From an uncultured bacterium (GTDB lineage Bacteria > Bacillota > Clostridia > Lachnospirales > Lachnospiraceae), in assembly GCA_905214875.1 (NCBI GenBank), contig CAJMNR010000013.1, positions 12,020-76,019 on the forward strand: a DNA stretch of 64,000 bases. Direction: 5' to 3'. The notes under the pieces are model-generated. The model saw only the letters and a list, made by a program, of their open reading frames with translations, was not told the origin of the DNA and did no database searches. Below are positions 25,136 to 33,722 of the stretch, piece after piece. Positions within the stretch are counted from its first letter, which is position 1, and every line of letters starts with the position of its first letter. The position numbers and the translations under genes are program-made.

Positions 25136-28100
25136 ATGAAAAAGTGGAAAAAGATGTTGTGTGGTATATTGGCGATCAGCATAATCACAGGGAGTACAGT
25201 ATCTGCATCTGCAGGTACTTCAGACAGGGAGTCAGCTAATACTGCAATTACAGTAGAAGATGATTCAAATACTGAAGATTCTGCTTATTTAAAAAACTAC
25301 ACAAAGATTAGTGGAATATCCGATTCAACAATAATGGGAGCAGATTTTTCTCATTATCAGCAAGATTTAGAATGGAATAAACTCTATTATGATTATAAGG
25401 GAAATAAACTTGATAACGTATTTACCTTTGTTAAAAGTCAGGGAATAAATACTATTTCAGTGAGAGTTGCAGTTAATCCTAAAGGTGATTTTGCATATCT
25501 TTCTCTAGAAAATGCAATAAAGACAATTAAGGAAGCCAAGGCGGCTGGATTAAATACAAATATGATCTTAATGTATTCGGATACTATTACGTATCAGAAT
25601 GCTCAGACGCTTCCAGCAGGTTGGACTAAAAGCAATGCAGCTGAACAGGCAAGAACGTATACTGCAACAGTATTAAGTAAGCTTGAGGAGTCAAAGATAC
25701 TTCCGACAATGATTACAATTGGTAATGAAGTTGATTATAATTTCTTAAATTTAAGTGGTAATGATGGCTGGGAAGCCATGGGACAAGTTAGCCAACTTGT
25801 GAAAAAGAAAGGAATTAAGGTAGCGATAGGAGTTGCGGCACCGACATTAGCAGATGACATTAAGTGGTTAGTAGAAAAATTAGATGATACGTATAGCGGA
25901 ATTACTTATGACTATGTAGGAGTATCCATTTATCCAGATAGTAATACAGTAAGTTATATGGATTCCCTGCGTTCAGCTTTCGTAAAGACTGCAAAAGAGA
26001 AGCAATTGTTTGTTTCTAGTGTTAAGTATCCAAGAGTAAGTAGTACAGATACATCGGTAGGTGTTAAGACACAGGCAGATAGTATCTACCATCTTCTTTC
26101 TTCCACAATTGATAAAAACAATGCGGGTGGCTTAATCTATGAAGAGGCTGAATTCGTCGGAAGCTGGTATTCCTTCTTCGATGAGTTTGGTAGTGCTCAG
26201 AACTCTTTAGCGATATTTGCCTATGCTCAGGGAAATCAAGTAGATGCAGATTGCTACAGAGATCCTTACCAGTATGGTGGTGATACTGGATTAAAGGACC
26301 AAAAGGTTACAATTCAAAAGGTAGCTGGTATGACAGATTCTGCAATCCGTGGTATGGATATCGGATCTTATATTGCATTAAAAGAAGCTGGAGTAAAGTA
26401 CTATAATTATAAAGGTGAGGAAGAAAGCCTCTTAAAAATCCTGAGTGATAATGGTGTAAATTATATTAGAATTCGTATTTGGAATGATCCTAAGAATAAA
26501 GATGGTCAAACTTATGGCGGTGGAAATTGCGATGTAGAAACTGGTTTAAAGATTGCAAATGAAGCTAAAAAATACGGAATGAAGATTTTATTATGTTTCC
26601 ATTATTCGGATTTTTGGGCAGATCCTGTTCAGCAGTTTATACCAAAGGCATGGAGAGATGCTGAAAACGATCCTGAAAAGATGCGCAAATATGTTTATGA
26701 CTTTACAAAGGATACCGTTCAGAAGTTTCAAGATGCTGGAGCTGAAATAGGTATGGTTCAGGTTGGAAATGAGATTACTAATGGTATACTTGGTACGTTA
26801 GCTGACCGTAACAAAGGTGAAACTTACAATGCAATCTGGGGAAATAAAGAAAAATCAACATTAGTAAATAGTTATTTAAATGCAGGTGCGAAGGCAGTTC
26901 GTGAGGTAGCACCAGAGGCATTAATTGCACTTCACCTTGAGACAGCTAGTGTAACGAAATACAGAAATATCATGAATACGTGGGAACGAGACAAGGTTGA
27001 TTATGATGTTCTTGGCTCCTCCTATTACCCGTTCTGGGCGACAGGATCAAAAGCAAATACACCAGGAAGATTAAAGGAAATTCAAGAGCTAGCAGCATCA
27101 AAAGGAAAGTTACTTTGTGTCCTAGAGGTTTCTTGGTTAAACAGTTTAAAGGATGCGGACGGAACAGCGAATTCTGTTGCAGAATCACATGATACAAGTG
27201 CGTACGAAATTGGTCCACAGGGGCAGGTAGATTGCTTAACAGATATGTATAAAGAGCTGTTATCCCATGATAATGGTCTAGGTGCATTCTATTGGGAACC
27301 AGCATGGATTCCTGTAAAAGCAGGATGGATAAACTGGAAGGAAAATAAAGAGATAGCAGATAAATACGGCACAGGATGGGCTTCTGCTGGTGTAGTTGGT
27401 TATATGAGCGATCAAAAGCTGTATTATAATGGTGAACCTGCATGGGGTGGATCAAGTTGGGATAATCAGGCACTCTTTGATAGTAATGGTTATGCTTTGC
27501 AGTCATTAAAGTTTTATAAGGACTCAATCAGTGGAGGAGAAGAACAAATCTCGGTAATTCATCTAGTAGACACTAAAGGGAAAGAAATTGCATCTCCACT
27601 CTTTGCAAAGGTTCTTAAAGGAAGTTCAAGAGATGTTACATTGCCAAAGATTTCAGGATATACATTAGGAAGTCAGGCGTCTACTCTTAAAGTAACTGGG
27701 CAAGTAGAAGGAGTTAAGCACTATGAGGTAAAGTATACAAAGGTACAGGAAATAACATCTAAGAAGAATGCCTATACAATAACTTGTGGCAGTTCACTTG
27801 ATTTAGGAAAAGAAATTACACTTTCTGCTGAAGGTACAATAAAATATTCTTCAAACAATTCCAAGGTAGTGTCTATTGATTCAAAAACAGGAAAGATGAC
27901 AGCTAAGACAGCCGGAATAGCGGTTATTACTGTTACCGTAGATAAGACTGCGAATAGTACAGCAGCAACTAAGAAGATAAATGTAACGGTATCACCAAAA
28001 TCATTAACTATCAAATCTAAGAAGAGCTCTTATAAAATGACGTATGGAGGTTCTTATGATTTAGCAAAAGACCTTACATTTAGTACAAAGAGTACAGCAA

Positions 28101-28789
28101 AATACTCTTCTAGCAAATCAAGTGTGGTATCTATTAATTCTAAGACAGGAAAGATGACTGCAAAGGGAGTTGGAACAGCGGTTATTACAGTAAAGGTAGA
28201 TAAGACATCTACAGTTGCAGCTGCGACTAAGAAGATTACAGTAACAGTATCTCCTAAGGTTACTGTAAAAAATAAAGGTGTACAGAAGTATACGGCAGGT
28301 AAGAGCTATAAGTTATCAGACTATATAACAATTTCCGGAAAGTCTACAAAGAAATTTACTTCAAGTAATTCATCAATTGCAAAAGTAAGCAGCAACGGAA
28401 CAATTACTGCTGTAAAACCTGGAAAAGCAACAATTACAGTAAAGGTAACGGTATCTGGAGTTGATGGAAGTACTGAGAAAAAGATTACAGTATATGTCCT
28501 TCCAAAACAACAGAAGATTATAAAGGTAAGTGCATCTTCAAAAGCACTAACAGTCACATTAACTAGAGATAAGAATGCTTCAGGGTATGAAATCATGGTT
28601 GCAACAAACAGTAAATTTACCTCTGGTAAAAAGACTGTAGTTGTTAAGAAGAATAGTACGATAAAGACTAAGATTACAAAACTATCACCGAAAAGACAGT
28701 ACTATGTAAGAGTACGTTCTTATAAGACAATATCGAATAAGAAGTACTATGGAAGTTGGAGTACTGTTAAGAAAATGAAAACTAAGTAA
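25136..28789 (+). CDS. Secreted GH53 family endo-beta-1,4-galactanase, paralogue with three Big_2 repeats
   Basis: The 1217-residue product is a tandem paralogue of the upstream gene with the same architecture: signal peptide (KKMLCGILAISIITGSTVSA), degenerate GH53-like module (E198 in IGNEVD but SSVKYP at the nucleophile site), canonical GH53 module (E546 in VGNEITNG, E664 in VLEVSW), Big_2 repeats and Fn3-like end. It has three Big_2 repeats instead of four, which accounts for its shorter length. The ATG at 25136 is chosen because AAGGAGA lies 7 nt upstream and it begins the signal peptide; an in-frame ATG at 25097 would prepend MCNGSRRQHKEKT. Synonymous codons differ from the first copy, so the duplication is not recent. 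Confidence 0.92.
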   Translation: MKKWKKMLCGILAISIITGSTVSASAGTSDRESANTAITVEDDSNTEDSAYLKNYTKISGISDSTIMGADFSHYQQDLEWNKLYYDYKGNKLDNVFTFVKSQGINTISVRVAVNPKGDFAYLSLENAIKTIKEAKAAGLNTNMILMYSDTITYQNAQTLPAGWTKSNAAEQARTYTATVLSKLEESKILPTMITIGNEVDYNFLNLSGNDGWEAMGQVSQLVKKKGIKVAIGVAAPTLADDIKWLVEKLDDTYSGITYDYVGVSIYPDSNTVSYMDSLRSAFVKTAKEKQLFVSSVKYPRVSSTDTSVGVKTQADSIYHLLSSTIDKNNAGGLIYEEAEFVGSWYSFFDEFGSAQNSLAIFAYAQGNQVDADCYRDPYQYGGDTGLKDQKVTIQKVAGMTDSAIRGMDIGSYIALKEAGVKYYNYKGEEESLLKILSDNGVNYIRIRIWNDPKNKDGQTYGGGNCDVETGLKIANEAKKYGMKILLCFHYSDFWADPVQQFIPKAWRDAENDPEKMRKYVYDFTKDTVQKFQDAGAEIGMVQVGNEITNGILGTLADRNKGETYNAIWGNKEKSTLVNSYLNAGAKAVREVAPEALIALHLETASVTKYRNIMNTWERDKVDYDVLGSSYYPFWATGSKANTPGRLKEIQELAASKGKLLCVLEVSWLNSLKDADGTANSVAESHDTSAYEIGPQGQVDCLTDMYKELLSHDNGLGAFYWEPAWIPVKAGWINWKENKEIADKYGTGWASAGVVGYMSDQKLYYNGEPAWGGSSWDNQALFDSNGYALQSLKFYKDSISGGEEQISVIHLVDTKGKEIASPLFAKVLKGSSRDVTLPKISGYTLGSQASTLKVTGQVEGVKHYEVKYTKVQEITSKKNAYTITCGSSLDLGKEITLSAEGTIKYSSNNSKVVSIDSKTGKMTAKTAGIAVITVTVDKTANSTAATKKINVTVSPKSLTIKSKKSSYKMTYGGSYDLAKDLTFSTKSTAKYSSSKSSVVSINSKTGKMTAKGVGTAVITVKVDKTSTVAAATKKITVTVSPKVTVKNKGVQKYTAGKSYKLSDYITISGKSTKKFTSSNSSIAKVSSNGTITAVKPGKATITVKVTVSGVDGSTEKKITVYVLPKQQKIIKVSASSKALTVTLTRDKNASGYEIMVATNSKFTSGKKTVVVKKNSTIKTKITKLSPKRQYYVRVRSYKTISNKKYYGSWSTVKKMKTK

Positions 28790-28807
28790 TATAATGGTCT
28801 TCTCAAA

Positions 28808-28851
28808 TTCCACCAGTAGGGATATACTAAAGCATATAACTACTGGTGGAA
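28808..28851 (+). promoter_or_regulatory. Hairpin abutting the ribosome-binding site of the flavodoxin gene
   Basis: A perfect 12-bp stem, TTCCACCAGTAG (28808-28819) with CTACTGGTGGAA (28840-28851), encloses 20 nt. The AGAGGAGGAG ribosome-binding site begins at 28851, directly at its base. There is no T-tract. It could terminate the upstream transcript weakly, bind a regulator, or control translation. Confidence 0.55.
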
Positions 28852-28863
28852 GAGGAGGAGAAA

Positions 28864-29361
28864 ATGAAAAAGATAGTATTATATCGTAGTAAGACGGGAT
28901 TTACTAAAAAATATGCGGATTGGATTGCCGAGGTATTAGAGTGTGAAGCAAAGCCTATAAGCAAGAGAGCAATAGAGGAAGCTAAGTCTTGTGACGTAAT
29001 CATATATGGAAGTGGACTTATGGGAAATATGATCATGGGATTAAATAAAGTACTTGGATTGAATGGAAAGCTCGTCATCTTTGCAACGGGTGCAAGCAGA
29101 GCGAGTGATGAGTTGGTTGATACGATAAAAAATCAGAATAAACTAAATGAGCACCCTTTTTTCTATATGCAAGGAGGACTAAAGCTTGAAGAAGTAGGAT
29201 TGGTAAAACGTAAGATGCTTAGCATGGTCCAAAAGTCGTTTGCAAAGAAGCCAGATAAGACAGAGGATGAGGCATATATGGCTGAGGCGATGACAAAGTC
29301 ATTTGATGCCACTAATCGAAAATACATAGCACCTTTAATTGGATATGTGAAAGAATTATAG
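28864..29361 (+). CDS. Flavodoxin-domain protein
   Basis: The 165-residue product starts KKIVLYRSKTGFTKKYADWIAE, with an FMN phosphate-loop-like segment (SKTGFTKKYA). CDVIIYGSGLMGNMIMG and KLVIFATGASRASDE follow as further flavin-binding loops. It belongs to the flavodoxin-like group that includes HemG-type protoporphyrinogen oxidases, but no substrate can be assigned. The ATG at 28864 is favoured by AGGAGGAG; the in-frame ATG at 28846 lies inside the hairpin. A small accessory redox role in an anaerobe is likely. Confidence 0.8.
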   Translation: MKKIVLYRSKTGFTKKYADWIAEVLECEAKPISKRAIEEAKSCDVIIYGSGLMGNMIMGLNKVLGLNGKLVIFATGASRASDELVDTIKNQNKLNEHPFFYMQGGLKLEEVGLVKRKMLSMVQKSFAKKPDKTEDEAYMAEAMTKSFDATNRKYIAPLIGYVKEL

Positions 29362-29432
29362 ATGATATAATTGTAAAAATATGGTATAGTTATTTTCGTA
29401 GATGACTACTTGGAAAGGGAGTGTAGTTTGAT

Positions 29433-29618
29433 ATGAACAATACCACATTTATACGTAATTGTTATCTTGTATTCTGTAGTATTTATCTTTTGATCTGTTT
29501 TCTGCCGATATTTAGTGGGACATTTCAAACAGTACTGCAAAAGTGGTTCTGGCTTGTATTGATTGTATACGCAGGCATTGAGTTTGTTGATAATCAAGTT
29601 CGTTTTGATGAGGGGTAA
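29433..29618 (+). CDS. Small two-helix membrane protein of unknown function
   Basis: The 61-residue ORF has two hydrophobic stretches (CYLVFCSIYLLICFLPIF and WFWLVLIVYAGIEFV). A GGGAG ribosome-binding site lies 9-14 nt upstream. It ends 5 nt before the next ORF, whose ribosome-binding site is inside it. I do not recognise a family. The pairing with the downstream gene is the best evidence that it is real. Confidence 0.55.
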   Translation: MNNTTFIRNCYLVFCSIYLLICFLPIFSGTFQTVLQKWFWLVLIVYAGIEFVDNQVRFDEG

Positions 29619-29623
29619 GTTGG

Positions 29624-29950
29624 TTGGAGAAGTATCTTCAAATAATTCAGTTACTGAACGAGTACTTTAAGGAAGATACGAGGAAGATGTTTTTGTCTGG
29701 CGGCTGCTTTTTCTTAGCAGAGCTGTTGCACCGCTATATCCATCATACCAAGATTATGATTAATCGTGAGAAGGAACATTGTGCAACGGAGATTGGGTGT
29801 CACGGAGTATATGATATTACGGGAAAAATCAAAGGGACAGACTATCGATATGCAACGAAGCGAGACATTGCCTTTATGAAAAAGAACTACATACCAAAAT
29901 TTAATGAGGAACAAGTGTTACACTATGTTAGTTCCAACATAAAACTCTGA
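29624..29950 (+). CDS. Hypothetical 108-residue protein
   Basis: The start is TTG (MEKYLQIIQLLNEYFKE) with GAGGGG about 9 nt upstream. The protein is soluble-looking, with SGGCFFLAELLHRYIHH and later EIGCHGVYDITGKI, YRYATKRDIAFMKKNY. GGC-F-A-x-L-H patterns occur in some papain-like or element-borne hypotheticals, but the match is too weak for a call. A terminator follows within 3 nt of the stop, which supports it as the last gene of a two-gene unit with 29433-29618. Confidence 0.6.
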   Translation: MEKYLQIIQLLNEYFKEDTRKMFLSGGCFFLAELLHRYIHHTKIMINREKEHCATEIGCHGVYDITGKIKGTDYRYATKRDIAFMKKNYIPKFNEEQVLHYVSSNIKL

Positions 29951-29952
29951 TG

Positions 29953-29978
29953 GGAGGCTGTAAAAGGCCTCCTTTTTT
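29953..29978 (+). terminator. Terminator after the 108-residue ORF
   Basis: GGAGGC (29953-29958) pairs with GCCTCC (29967-29972) and is followed by six T residues. The downstream AATTGTTAGGAAA is shared with another intergenic region near 48.2 kb. Confidence 0.88.
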
Positions 29979-30034
29979 AATTGTTAGGAAATCGCTATTG
30001 CGATCAGGTTCGGCGCGGGCAAAGTGTGCGTTCC
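29979..30034 (+). repeat. Dispersed intergenic repeat module, copy 1
   Basis: AATTGTTAGGAAA (29979-29991) is followed by a small hairpin ATCGC/GCGAT (29991-30004) and CAAAGTGTGCGTTCC (30020-30034). The first block is identical to the complement at 48243-48255. The second matches the complement of 48285-48299 at 14 of 15 positions. No ORF is present. Confidence 0.6.
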
Positions 30035-30054
30035 TTGACAAACACAAAAGATGC

Positions 30055-30117
30055 TTGACGGTTATATCACACTGTGATATAATTTATCCAGAATATGGTA
30101 TATCGTATCGCGATATA
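30055..30117 (+). promoter_or_regulatory. PadR-operon promoter with two palindromic operators
   Basis: TTGACG (30055-30060), 17 nt and TATAAT (30078-30083) form a strong promoter. A perfect 17-bp palindrome, ATATCACA-C-TGTGATAT (30064-30080), fills the spacer and overlaps the -10 box. A second palindrome, TATATCG-N5-CGATATA (30099-30117), lies between the likely start site and the gene. PadR-family repressors commonly autoregulate through such sites. Confidence 0.8.
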
Positions 30118-30142
30118 TTGAGAGTAGATATAGGAGGACGAA

Positions 30143-30460
30143 ATGGGAAATACATTTGTTCCAATGAGCGAGACCGCATATCTGATCTTGCTTTCTCTAT
30201 TGGAAGAACGTCATGGATACGGAATCATGCAGCATGTGGCCCAGGTTACCAACGGGAGAATCAATCTTGGAGCTGGAACTGTGTATGGCACGATTGGGAA
30301 GTTAGAAAAAGCAGAACTAATCCAAATGATAAAAGAAGAAGAAAAACGTAAATACTATAAGATTTCCAAAGAAGGAAGAGCAGTACTGAAACAAGAACTA
30401 AATCGAATTCAAGAATTATGTAAAGTCGGGGAGGCTGCATTGGAAGATGGAAAAGAATAA
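30143..30460 (+). CDS. PadR-family transcriptional regulator
   Basis: The 105-residue protein has the winged-helix signature MSETAYLILLSLLEERHGYGIMQHV (N-terminal 30 residues) and the wing INLGAGTVYGTIGKLEKAELI, followed by KRKYYKISKEGRAVLK. Short PadR proteins like this act as dimeric repressors of their own small operons. The ribosome-binding site is ATAGGAGGA. Its 3' end overlaps the DUF2812 gene by 14 nt, a standard pairing in Firmicutes. Confidence 0.95.
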   Translation: MGNTFVPMSETAYLILLSLLEERHGYGIMQHVAQVTNGRINLGAGTVYGTIGKLEKAELIQMIKEEEKRKYYKISKEGRAVLKQELNRIQELCKVGEAALEDGKE

Positions 30461-31037
30461 AAAGTATGTTAGGAAATCATTTTTTGTTCATCAATATGAG
30501 AAAGAAGAAGCATTTTTAAGTGATATGCGGGCGAAGGGATGGAAGTTTGTTAAGCTTCACAAAGGAATTCCTACAAAGTATGAGTTTGATGCTTGTGAGC
30601 CGGAAGAATACAGCTACTGTCTTGATTACATAAGCGAAGAGGAAGATACCGAAGATTATCACCAACTATATAAAGATGCCGGATGGGAAGAAGTTCTGCC
30701 TTGGGACGGTGTGAATGGAAAATGGTATTATTTCTGTAAGAAGAATATAAATGGTGAGAAACAAGTTATATTTACAGATGTTGATTCAAAGCTTCAGTTG
30801 ATGGATAAATTGTTTCATACATTTGGTGTATTTTTTCTTACAATGATTCTTACAGGGACAGCTTCCATGGCTAATTTGATTAATTTAATGGGCGATAAGA
30901 CGCATTCATTTTGGTTTTACTTGACCATACCCATTGTAGTTTTGTGTTTTTGTTCTACCATTATGCTATCCTATTATGAAATTGGTATGTATTTTGAAAA
31001 GAGAAAGTTAAAGAAACAAGAGGAAGAGCGGTTATGA
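30447..31037 (+). CDS. DUF2812 domain membrane protein
   Basis: DUF2812 proteins are encoded next to PadR regulators and have no established function. The 196-residue product has the soluble DUF2812 region (FVHQYEKEEAFLSDMRAKGWKFVKLHKGIPTKYEF in pieces, residues 12-110). Two hydrophobic segments follow (FGVFFLTMILTGTASMANLI and FWFYLTIPIVVLCFCSTIML), then a charged tail. The start overlaps padR, which suggests coupled, PadR-controlled expression. Confidence 0.88.
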   Translation: MEKNKKYVRKSFFVHQYEKEEAFLSDMRAKGWKFVKLHKGIPTKYEFDACEPEEYSYCLDYISEEEDTEDYHQLYKDAGWEEVLPWDGVNGKWYYFCKKNINGEKQVIFTDVDSKLQLMDKLFHTFGVFFLTMILTGTASMANLINLMGDKTHSFWFYLTIPIVVLCFCSTIMLSYYEIGMYFEKRKLKKQEEERL

Positions 31038-31042
31038 AAATG

Positions 31043-31082
31043 AAGTCTTACAAGTTGCAAAAAACAGCTTGTAAGACTTTTC
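31043..31082 (+). terminator. Terminator after the PadR/DUF2812 operon
   Basis: A perfect 12-bp stem AAGTCTTACAAG / CTTGTAAGACTT (31043-31054 / 31068-31079) is followed by TTTTCC, 6 nt after the DUF2812 stop. Confidence 0.88.
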
Positions 31083-31132
31083 CATTTGTATGATATAATG
31101 GAGGAAAGACTATGAGCTAGGGGGAGAAGTAA

Positions 31133-31729
31133 ATGACTACGATTTATTTTGTACGCCATGCACAGCCAGAGCATGGTTGGGAAGATGACCGGACAAGACC
31201 TTTGACAGTAGAAGGAATGGAAGATAGAAAGAAGGTAACAGAAGCATTACATGATATTCCGATCGATTATGCTATTTCGAGTCCGTATAAGAGAAGTGTG
31301 GATACGATTGCAGAATGTGCAAAAGATCATGGACTTACCATTGCAACCGATGATCGTTTCCGTGAAAGAGAAAAAGGGGAAAACGGTAATAATTACGGAA
31401 TGTTTCAGAAAAGGTGGGCAGACTTTTCCTACCATGAAGAGGGAGGAGAATCTCTTCAGATGGTACAGGACAGAAATATACAGGCATTAAAGGAGCTTCT
31501 TTGGTCGCATAATACAGAGACCATTCTTTTAGGTACTCATGGTACAGCACTTAGCACGATACTAAACTATTATGATCCGTCCTATGGATGTACGAATTTT
31601 CTTAGGATGATTGATTATATGCCATATATTATAAAGCTTAGCTTTCATGGGACGGCTTGTATTGGCAAGGAAGAAATTTTGATTGTTGAAAAGGAGTTTG
31701 TAGGAAGAAAACGAGCAGATCATAGATAA
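31133..31729 (+). CDS. Histidine phosphatase family protein
   Basis: The catalytic motif FVRHAQPEHGWEDD opens the protein (RHA at residues 8-10). The second conserved part SSPYKRSVDTIAECA holds the phosphate-binding arginine, and LLGTHGTALSTIL supplies the second catalytic histidine. At 198 residues it is a phosphoglycerate-mutase-superfamily phosphatase, with substrate unknown. AGGGGGAGAAG is the ribosome-binding site. It stands alone between two terminator-like regions. Confidence 0.92.
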   Translation: MTTIYFVRHAQPEHGWEDDRTRPLTVEGMEDRKKVTEALHDIPIDYAISSPYKRSVDTIAECAKDHGLTIATDDRFREREKGENGNNYGMFQKRWADFSYHEEGGESLQMVQDRNIQALKELLWSHNTETILLGTHGTALSTILNYYDPSYGCTNFLRMIDYMPYIIKLSFHGTACIGKEEILIVEKEFVGRKRADHR

Positions 31730-31867
31730 GGGGGCAGTTGTTTGTCACTATTACATAAAATTAGTAGACGAAACGCGCTAAATTTGCTTAGTATTCCGAA
31801 ACAATTTCGTATATAATAGGATAGAAGTATTGCCCTACAAACGGGTATTAATGGAAGGATAACTGTT

Positions 31868-33487
31868 ATGTCGAAAGAGAATAAGAATACTCTTATCATG
31901 CAGGGAAGCATATTAGCATTAGCTGGGATTATAACAAAAATTATAGGTTTTATTTATCGTATACCGATGGCAAACTTTTTGGGGGAACAGGGAAACGGAT
32001 TGTATTCCGTAGCGTTTGGTATTTATAATATCGCATTAACGCTTTCCTCATATAGTTTGCCACTTGCAGTCTCAAAGCTTGTTGCCTATCGTTTGGCAAA
32101 GAAAGAATATAGAAATGCGCACCGTGTATTTGTGGAGGCGCTTATTTTTGCAGTTGTTGCTGGTGGAACAGCGGCAGGCGTATTGTTTTTTGGAGCCTCT
32201 GGATTAGAGGTCATGTATAATAAGCCGGGACTTGCGGCTCCGTTGCGAGTATTGGCGCCAACAACGTTCGTTGTTGCAATACTAGGCGTATTTCGCGGGT
32301 ATTTTCAGGGAAAGAATAACATGGTACCGACCGCCATTTCTCAGATCGTGGAGCAGTTTGTAAATGCAGTAATCAGTGTGGCAGCAACTTATCAATGTGT
32401 ACGTGTGTATGCAGAAAGTGAGCAAGCCGCAGCATATGGAGCTGCTGGAGGAACATTAGGGACATTAGGAGGAGCGCTCGCGGCACTCTTTTTCTTTGTA
32501 TTTATCTATTTTTGCTATAGAAAGTCTACACAGAAACGTATTCAGAGAGATCGTAGTGTGGAAGAGAGTACGGCACATATTTATAAGATACTATTTCTTA
32601 CAATCGTACCAGTTATATTGAGTCAGACAATTTATCAAATTGGATATACAATTGATGATTACATCTTTGGAGATGCAATGAGTGCCAAAGGGGTAAGCGA
32701 TGCTGTGGCGACTTCGCTACAGGGAGTATTCAATACACAGTATACTCAGCTTGTAAACTTGCCGGTAGCAATTGCAACGGCAATGGCGGCATCGACTATT
32801 CCGAATATGGTACAGTCCTCTTATAAGGAGGACAAGCGTGAACTTCATAAGAAAATCGATGGGGTTATAAAACTGAATATGGTAATAGCAATTCCGTCTG
32901 CAGTAGGACTAGCTGTCCTTGCAAGACCAATTATTACATTACTGTTCCCAAGTCTTGTAACTTATAGAGATCTTGCTTGTAACTTATTGATGTTGGGATC
33001 TAGTGCTGTTGTTTTTTATGCGTTATCGACGATTACGACAGCAGTGCTTCAAGCAGGAAACTATATGAAGTTACCAGTGATTCACTGTGCTGTCTCCTTG
33101 TTAATTCATATAGGAATCGTTTATGGGCTTCTTAACTATACAAGTTTAGGCCTTTATGCGCTGATTATTGGTAATATCACATTCCCATTATTAGTTGCTA
33201 CTCTAAACTGTTTTGCAGTGAGAAGACATATGAAATATAAATGGCGTATGACAGAAATGTTTGTGAAACCACTGATCGCATCGGTTGTTATGGGTGCATG
33301 TACGTTTACATCCTATTATTTCGTTACGCTGCTTGTGAAGAAATCGCTAATCGGGTTAATAGTCGCTTTATTCGTGGCAGTTCTCGTATACTTGAAGATG
33401 CTTTCCGTATTGGATTGTTTCTCTCATGAAGAGCTTCAGGAAGTACCACTTGGTGAGAAGTTAGAGCAAATTATGAAACGAATCTAG
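31868..33487 (+). CDS. SpoVB/MurJ-like polysaccharide flippase (MOP superfamily)
   Basis: The 539-residue polytopic membrane protein has the family N-terminus (QGSILALAGIITKIIGFIYRIPMANFLGEQGNGLYSVAFGIY in pieces) and about 14 hydrophobic helices. GVFRGYFQGKNNMVPTAISQ and YTIDDYIFGDAM are typical of the SpoVB/YtgP/MurJ lineage, which flips lipid-linked wall or polysaccharide precursors. Whether it is the main lipid II flippase or a sporulation paralogue cannot be decided here. It is followed by DUF6472 after 20 nt. Confidence 0.9.
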   Translation: MSKENKNTLIMQGSILALAGIITKIIGFIYRIPMANFLGEQGNGLYSVAFGIYNIALTLSSYSLPLAVSKLVAYRLAKKEYRNAHRVFVEALIFAVVAGGTAAGVLFFGASGLEVMYNKPGLAAPLRVLAPTTFVVAILGVFRGYFQGKNNMVPTAISQIVEQFVNAVISVAATYQCVRVYAESEQAAAYGAAGGTLGTLGGALAALFFFVFIYFCYRKSTQKRIQRDRSVEESTAHIYKILFLTIVPVILSQTIYQIGYTIDDYIFGDAMSAKGVSDAVATSLQGVFNTQYTQLVNLPVAIATAMAASTIPNMVQSSYKEDKRELHKKIDGVIKLNMVIAIPSAVGLAVLARPIITLLFPSLVTYRDLACNLLMLGSSAVVFYALSTITTAVLQAGNYMKLPVIHCAVSLLIHIGIVYGLLNYTSLGLYALIIGNITFPLLVATLNCFAVRRHMKYKWRMTEMFVKPLIASVVMGACTFTSYYFVTLLVKKSLIGLIVALFVAVLVYLKMLSVLDCFSHEELQEVPLGEKLEQIMKRI

Positions 33488-33507
33488 AGGTAGATAGGAG
33501 GGATTAC

Positions 33508-33690
33508 ATGGCAGGAAAAGTAAGCTGTGAATACTGCAGCAATTATGTATTTGACGAAGAAGATGAAGTATATGAATGTGTTGTAGTAATGGATGAAGAT
33601 GATTATGGGCGCCTTATGGAAGGCCATTATCGCAGCTGTCCGTATTTTAGTATGAACGATGAGTACAAGATTGTACGCCATCAAATGTAA
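33508..33690 (+). CDS. DUF6472 family small cysteine protein
   Basis: The 60-residue protein has CEYCSNYVFDEEDEVYECVV and later CPYFSMNDEYKIVRHQM, four cysteines that suggest a small metal-binding knuckle. The pattern CxxCxNYxxDEE...CPYFxxxDEYKIVRxQM fits DUF6472, widespread in Lachnospiraceae and of unknown function. The ribosome-binding site is AGGAGGG. It lies in a same-strand run with the flippase and DUF4430 genes. Confidence 0.88.
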   Translation: MAGKVSCEYCSNYVFDEEDEVYECVVVMDEDDYGRLMEGHYRSCPYFSMNDEYKIVRHQM

Positions 33691-33722
33691 CTGGCAACAT
33701 GGAACGAATAGGAGGGCTTAGT

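Noticed and set aside
26970..27527. A 185-residue - strand frame within the second GH53 gene
   Set aside because: It overlaps the conserved catalytic GH53 region completely, and its composition (His/Tyr/Leu-rich) is that of an antisense shadow.
29504..29512. A third GCCGATAT box near 29505
   Set aside because: It is inside a coding frame with no suitable -35 element or downstream gene. It shows that the 8-mer can occur by chance.
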